A stretch of DNA of 64,000 bases, taken from Candidatus Altimarinota bacterium. Its GTDB lineage: Bacteria; Patescibacteriota; Gracilibacteria; BD1-5; UBA2023. Position numbers and translations under genes: made by a program. Shown here in pieces: positions 61,551 to 64,000 of the stretch. Below the pieces are notes generated by a model, which did no database searches, was not told the DNA's origin, and was given only the letters and a program-made list of their open reading frames with translations. Position 1 is the stretch's first letter. The number at the start of each line of letters is the position of its first letter. Where the stretch lies: NCBI GenBank assembly GCA_028689065.1, contig JAQTWX010000001.1, positions 145,122-209,121 of the forward strand, written 5' to 3'.

Positions 61551-63572
61551 ATGACCCTCGATATTCATTCCATACTTCAACACACCTTCGGACTTGAGAG
61601 CTTTCGAGATGGACAAGAAGATATTATAAATAGTGTGATGTCTGGTCATGACACACTTGTTTTTATGCCAACGGGTGGCGGGAAGAGTCTTACTTATCAG
61701 ATTCCTGGAATAGCCCTTCCTGGGATTACTATCGTCATTTCCCCGCTCATATCTCTTATGAAAGATCAGATTGATAAACTTCGAGAGCAATGAATCGCTT
61801 CAGTTTGTATTAATTCTACTATATCAATTCAAGAACAACGTGATATCCTTGAAGAGATTCGATATCCATGAGAATTTCCTATCAAATTTGTATATATAGC
61901 ACCAGAACGACTCCATAATGAAGAGTTTCTGAATGTTATACAAAAAGCGAAAGTTAGCCTCATAGCTATTGATGAAGCTCATTGTATCAGTCAATGGTGA
62001 CATGATTTTCGTCCAAGTTACATGAAAATTAAAGATTTTGTAAAAGATCTCCGAAGCAATCTTCATTTTAAAAAAGAAACATGAGAAGATTTTTTAGAAA
62101 ATAAGGATTCTGAAGGTAGTCTTTGAGAAAATACTTCAATTCCTATTATTGCCCTTACTGCAACTGCCACAAAAAAAGTTCGAGGTGATATCGTAGAACG
62201 ACTTGGTATTGTTCGGGCAAAAGAATTTATCTATGGATTCGATCGAAAAAATATCGTTATGCTTGTGCGCGAAATTTCAAAAAAAGAAGAAAAACTTGAG
62301 AAAGTAGCAGAAATTATTGAAAAAACTCCTGGGAGTGGGATTGTTTATGCTGCCTCTATTAAAAATGTAGAGGAAGTTTATAATTACCTGAAATCCCGAG
62401 GAATAAACGTCAGAAAATATACAGGAAGTATGGATACTCTATCCCGAGAACTTGGACAGAATGACTTTATGGATAATACCGTACGTGTTGTTGTTGCTAC
62501 CAATGCCTTCGGAATGGGGATTGATAAGAAGGATATTCGTTTCGTTATTCACTATAATCTTCCTGGAAGTATCGAAGGATATTATCAGGAAATAGGGCGT
62601 GCAGGGCGTGATGGAAAAATGAGTATTGCTGTTATTCTTGCAAGCTTCGCTGATACAAAAATACAAGAATTTTTTGTAGAAAATGCCAATCCCGACCAAG
62701 AGGAAATTCTCGAGTTTTATGATTATCTTTATGATGATCTTAAAGATGGAGAATGAAAAGGAAAAACGATTGAAAAAACCTACGCAGCCATGGGGCATGA
62801 AAGTGGTATCGGAACTGATATGAAGGTTGGATCTATTATTAAAATACTAGAAAAATATAAAATAGTCAGTCGTGGATTAGACGGAGAAAAAGACTTAACT
62901 ACAGGATTTCGCGGAAAAGGAATTACTCTTCTGAAAGAAAAACGAGCACATCAATATATTCCAATAGACTGGACACATCAAAATATGCTCAAAAAAGAAG
63001 CTAATACTAAGCTTGCAGCCATCAAAAAGCTCCTTTTTACTCCGCAGTGTCGTAAACGATTTATTCTCAATTATTTTTCCGATATTACTGATCTCGAAAA
63101 TCTTCCGAAAAATTGCGGAATGTGTGACTATTGCATAGATCAAAAGAAGGGAATTATCCGAGAACGCCCTATTTTTGGTAATACCGAAAAAAAAGAAAAA
63201 AAAACACGAGAAAAGAAACAAATAGGGAAGAGTCAGAAAATAAATACTTATGAGGAAACTCTTAGACTCTTCAGAGAACAAAAAAATCTCTCAGCCATAG
63301 CAGATGAACGAGGAGTAACAACCACCACCATCGAGGGACATATAGCCAAGCTCTATGGGCGAGGGATTATTACTCTTGAAGAAGTCAGTAAACTCACCTT
63401 ACTCGAGAATATAGAATACGCTCGAAGGATTATTGAGACTCATTTCCTAGGAAAGGTGGAGAAACTACGGGAGATTAAAGATACCATTGAAGCAAATGGA
63501 AGAACGGATATTCGGTATTTTGATATTCATCTAGCAATTGCGATGATGGAGAGGAATCAATTGAGTAAATAA
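61551..63572 (+). CDS. recQ: RecQ-family DNA helicase
   Basis: 673 aa. Motif 0/Walker [16 protein letters not shown] (~45), [17 protein letters not shown] with the first Gly TGA (near 61998), [27 protein letters not shown] and [10 protein letters not shown]. Zinc site CRKRFIL...NCGMCDYC follows. At the C-terminus an HTH_40-type segment ([24 protein letters not shown]) replaces the HRDC domain. About seven TGA-Gly codons in the N-terminal half. Role in recombination and fork repair. Confidence 0.95.
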
Positions 63573-63597
63573 AATATCTTGTTCGGGATTAAAAACT

Positions 63598-63633
63598 AAA
63601 AATCCCTCTCATTAAAATGAGAGGGATTTTAAA
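63598..63633 (+). terminator. recQ terminator
   Basis: AAATCCCTCTCATT-AAA-ATGAGAGGGATTTTAAA. Confidence 0.9.
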
Positions 63634-63640
63634 TTTCAAA

Positions 63641-63717
63641 TGGTGGGTAATATAGGATTCGAACCTATGACCCCCTGCTTGTAAGGCAGATGCTCTAACC
63701 AACTGAGCTAATCACCC
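63641..63717 (-). tRNA. tRNA-Val(UAC)
   Basis: 77 nt, acceptor GGGTGAT/ATTACCC, loop CTTACAA (anticodon UAC), T-arm ATAGG-TTCGAAT-CCTAT, encoded CCA. Confidence 0.96.
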
Positions 63718-63783
63718 GAGTATTCTTTTATTACATTTGTTCGATTCTTGTTCCGAATATCATATATATTTTGAATCAAAATA

Positions 63784-63860
63784 TGGTGCCCGGAACAGGG
63801 ATCGAACCTGTGACCTTCAGCTTAGAAGGCTGCTGCTCTATCCAACTGAGCTACCCGGGC
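63784..63860 (-). tRNA. tRNA-Arg(UCU)
   Basis: 77 nt, acceptor GCCCGGG/TCCGGGC, loop CTTCTAA (anticodon UCU, reads AGA/AGG), T-arm ACAGG-TTCGATC-CCTGT, encoded CCA. Confidence 0.96.
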
Positions 63861-63892
63861 TGGGTAGTAGAGGCTTTTCTCTTTTCTCCTCA

Positions 63893-64000
63893 CTGTCTTG
63901 GCGTTTACCGACTCTCCCACATCATGAAATGCAGTACCATAGGCACGACGTGGCTTGACTTCTGTGTTCGGGATGGGAACAGGTATACCTCACGCGTATT
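63893..64000 (-). rRNA. rrf: 5S rRNA, 5' partial
   Basis: Minus strand contains CCTGTTCCCATCCCGAACACAGAAGTCAAGCC, GTACTGC and GTGGGAGAGTCGGTAAACGCCAAGACAG, the loop B/C and loop E-helix I order of 5S rRNA. Its 5' end lies beyond the window, presumably following 23S rRNA. The two tRNAs downstream are on the same strand. Confidence 0.92.

Overview
The window reads as chromosomal DNA of a Candidate Phyla Radiation bacterium of the Gracilibacteria / Absconditabacteria (BD1-5 / SR1) group using genetic code 25 (UGA = glycine). The evidence is direct. In many conserved proteins a TGA sits exactly where an invariant Gly belongs: GGEEF of a diguanylate cyclase, the P-loop of adenylate kinase, DPSCGTGG of HsdM, RSLKKGPYID of uS19, MSRIGK of uL6, SQWGHDFRP of RecQ and GLPGTVGG of MurB. 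Every gene I could close ends in TAA or TAG. Coordinates below therefore read through TGA; a standard-code gene call would shatter about half the genes. The ribosomal cluster lacks rpmD (uL30), as expected for CPR.

Layout. (1) 1-3750: host genes, a secreted beta-propeller protein and a PAS-PAS-GGDEF diguanylate cyclase. (2) 3824-26887: a ~23 kb integrated element that splits a tRNA-Thr(GGU) gene inside its anticodon arm. The 3' half lies at the left edge and the 5' half at the right edge. The element carries its own intact tRNA-Thr(GGU) beside a tyrosine integrase. Its cargo is RmuC, a XRE regulator, a type I restriction-modification operon (hsdR-hsdM-PemK/MazF-like-hsdS-RloC/PrrC-like AAA ATPase), a replication-relaxation-type protein, an AAA+ ClpB-like ATPase, several unrecognised proteins (two share an LTxDEIxGLxG motif), membrane and secreted proteins, and a second tyrosine recombinase. 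(3) 26927-31522: hemW, an ATP-grasp protein, adenylate kinase, RNase P RNA, two odd small ORFs, RNase H and a small zinc protein. (4) 31555-36417: an F-type ATP synthase operon atpB-E-F-H-A-G without atpD/atpC and with a shortened delta subunit. (5) 36477-39850: a zinc-ribbon protein, DnaJ, a DnaQ-like exonuclease and SecY. (6) 40001-42517: an 838-aa orphan inserted between the ribosomal operon and secY. (7) 42662-51486: S10/spc ribosomal cluster, rplC to rplO, without rpsJ. (8) 51807-53297: a type IV pilin fused to a spherulin-4-like barrel domain. (9) 53466-63572: uvrA, murB, a large SLH/S-layer-like protein with a long structured leader, a small basic ORF and recQ. (10) 63641-64000: tRNA-Val, tRNA-Arg and the start of a 5S rRNA.

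The element genes are rich in UGA-glycine, even in catalytic motifs, so the element is adapted to recoded hosts rather than freshly imported from a standard-code bacterium. In contrast, the largest likely high-expression genes (S-layer-like protein, atpA, rplB, secY, dnaJ) contain no UGA at all. The restriction operon, toxin-like gene and anticodon-nuclease-like ATPase form a layered defence cassette. The 14.9-24.5 kb part of the element is the most promising place for an undescribed system.
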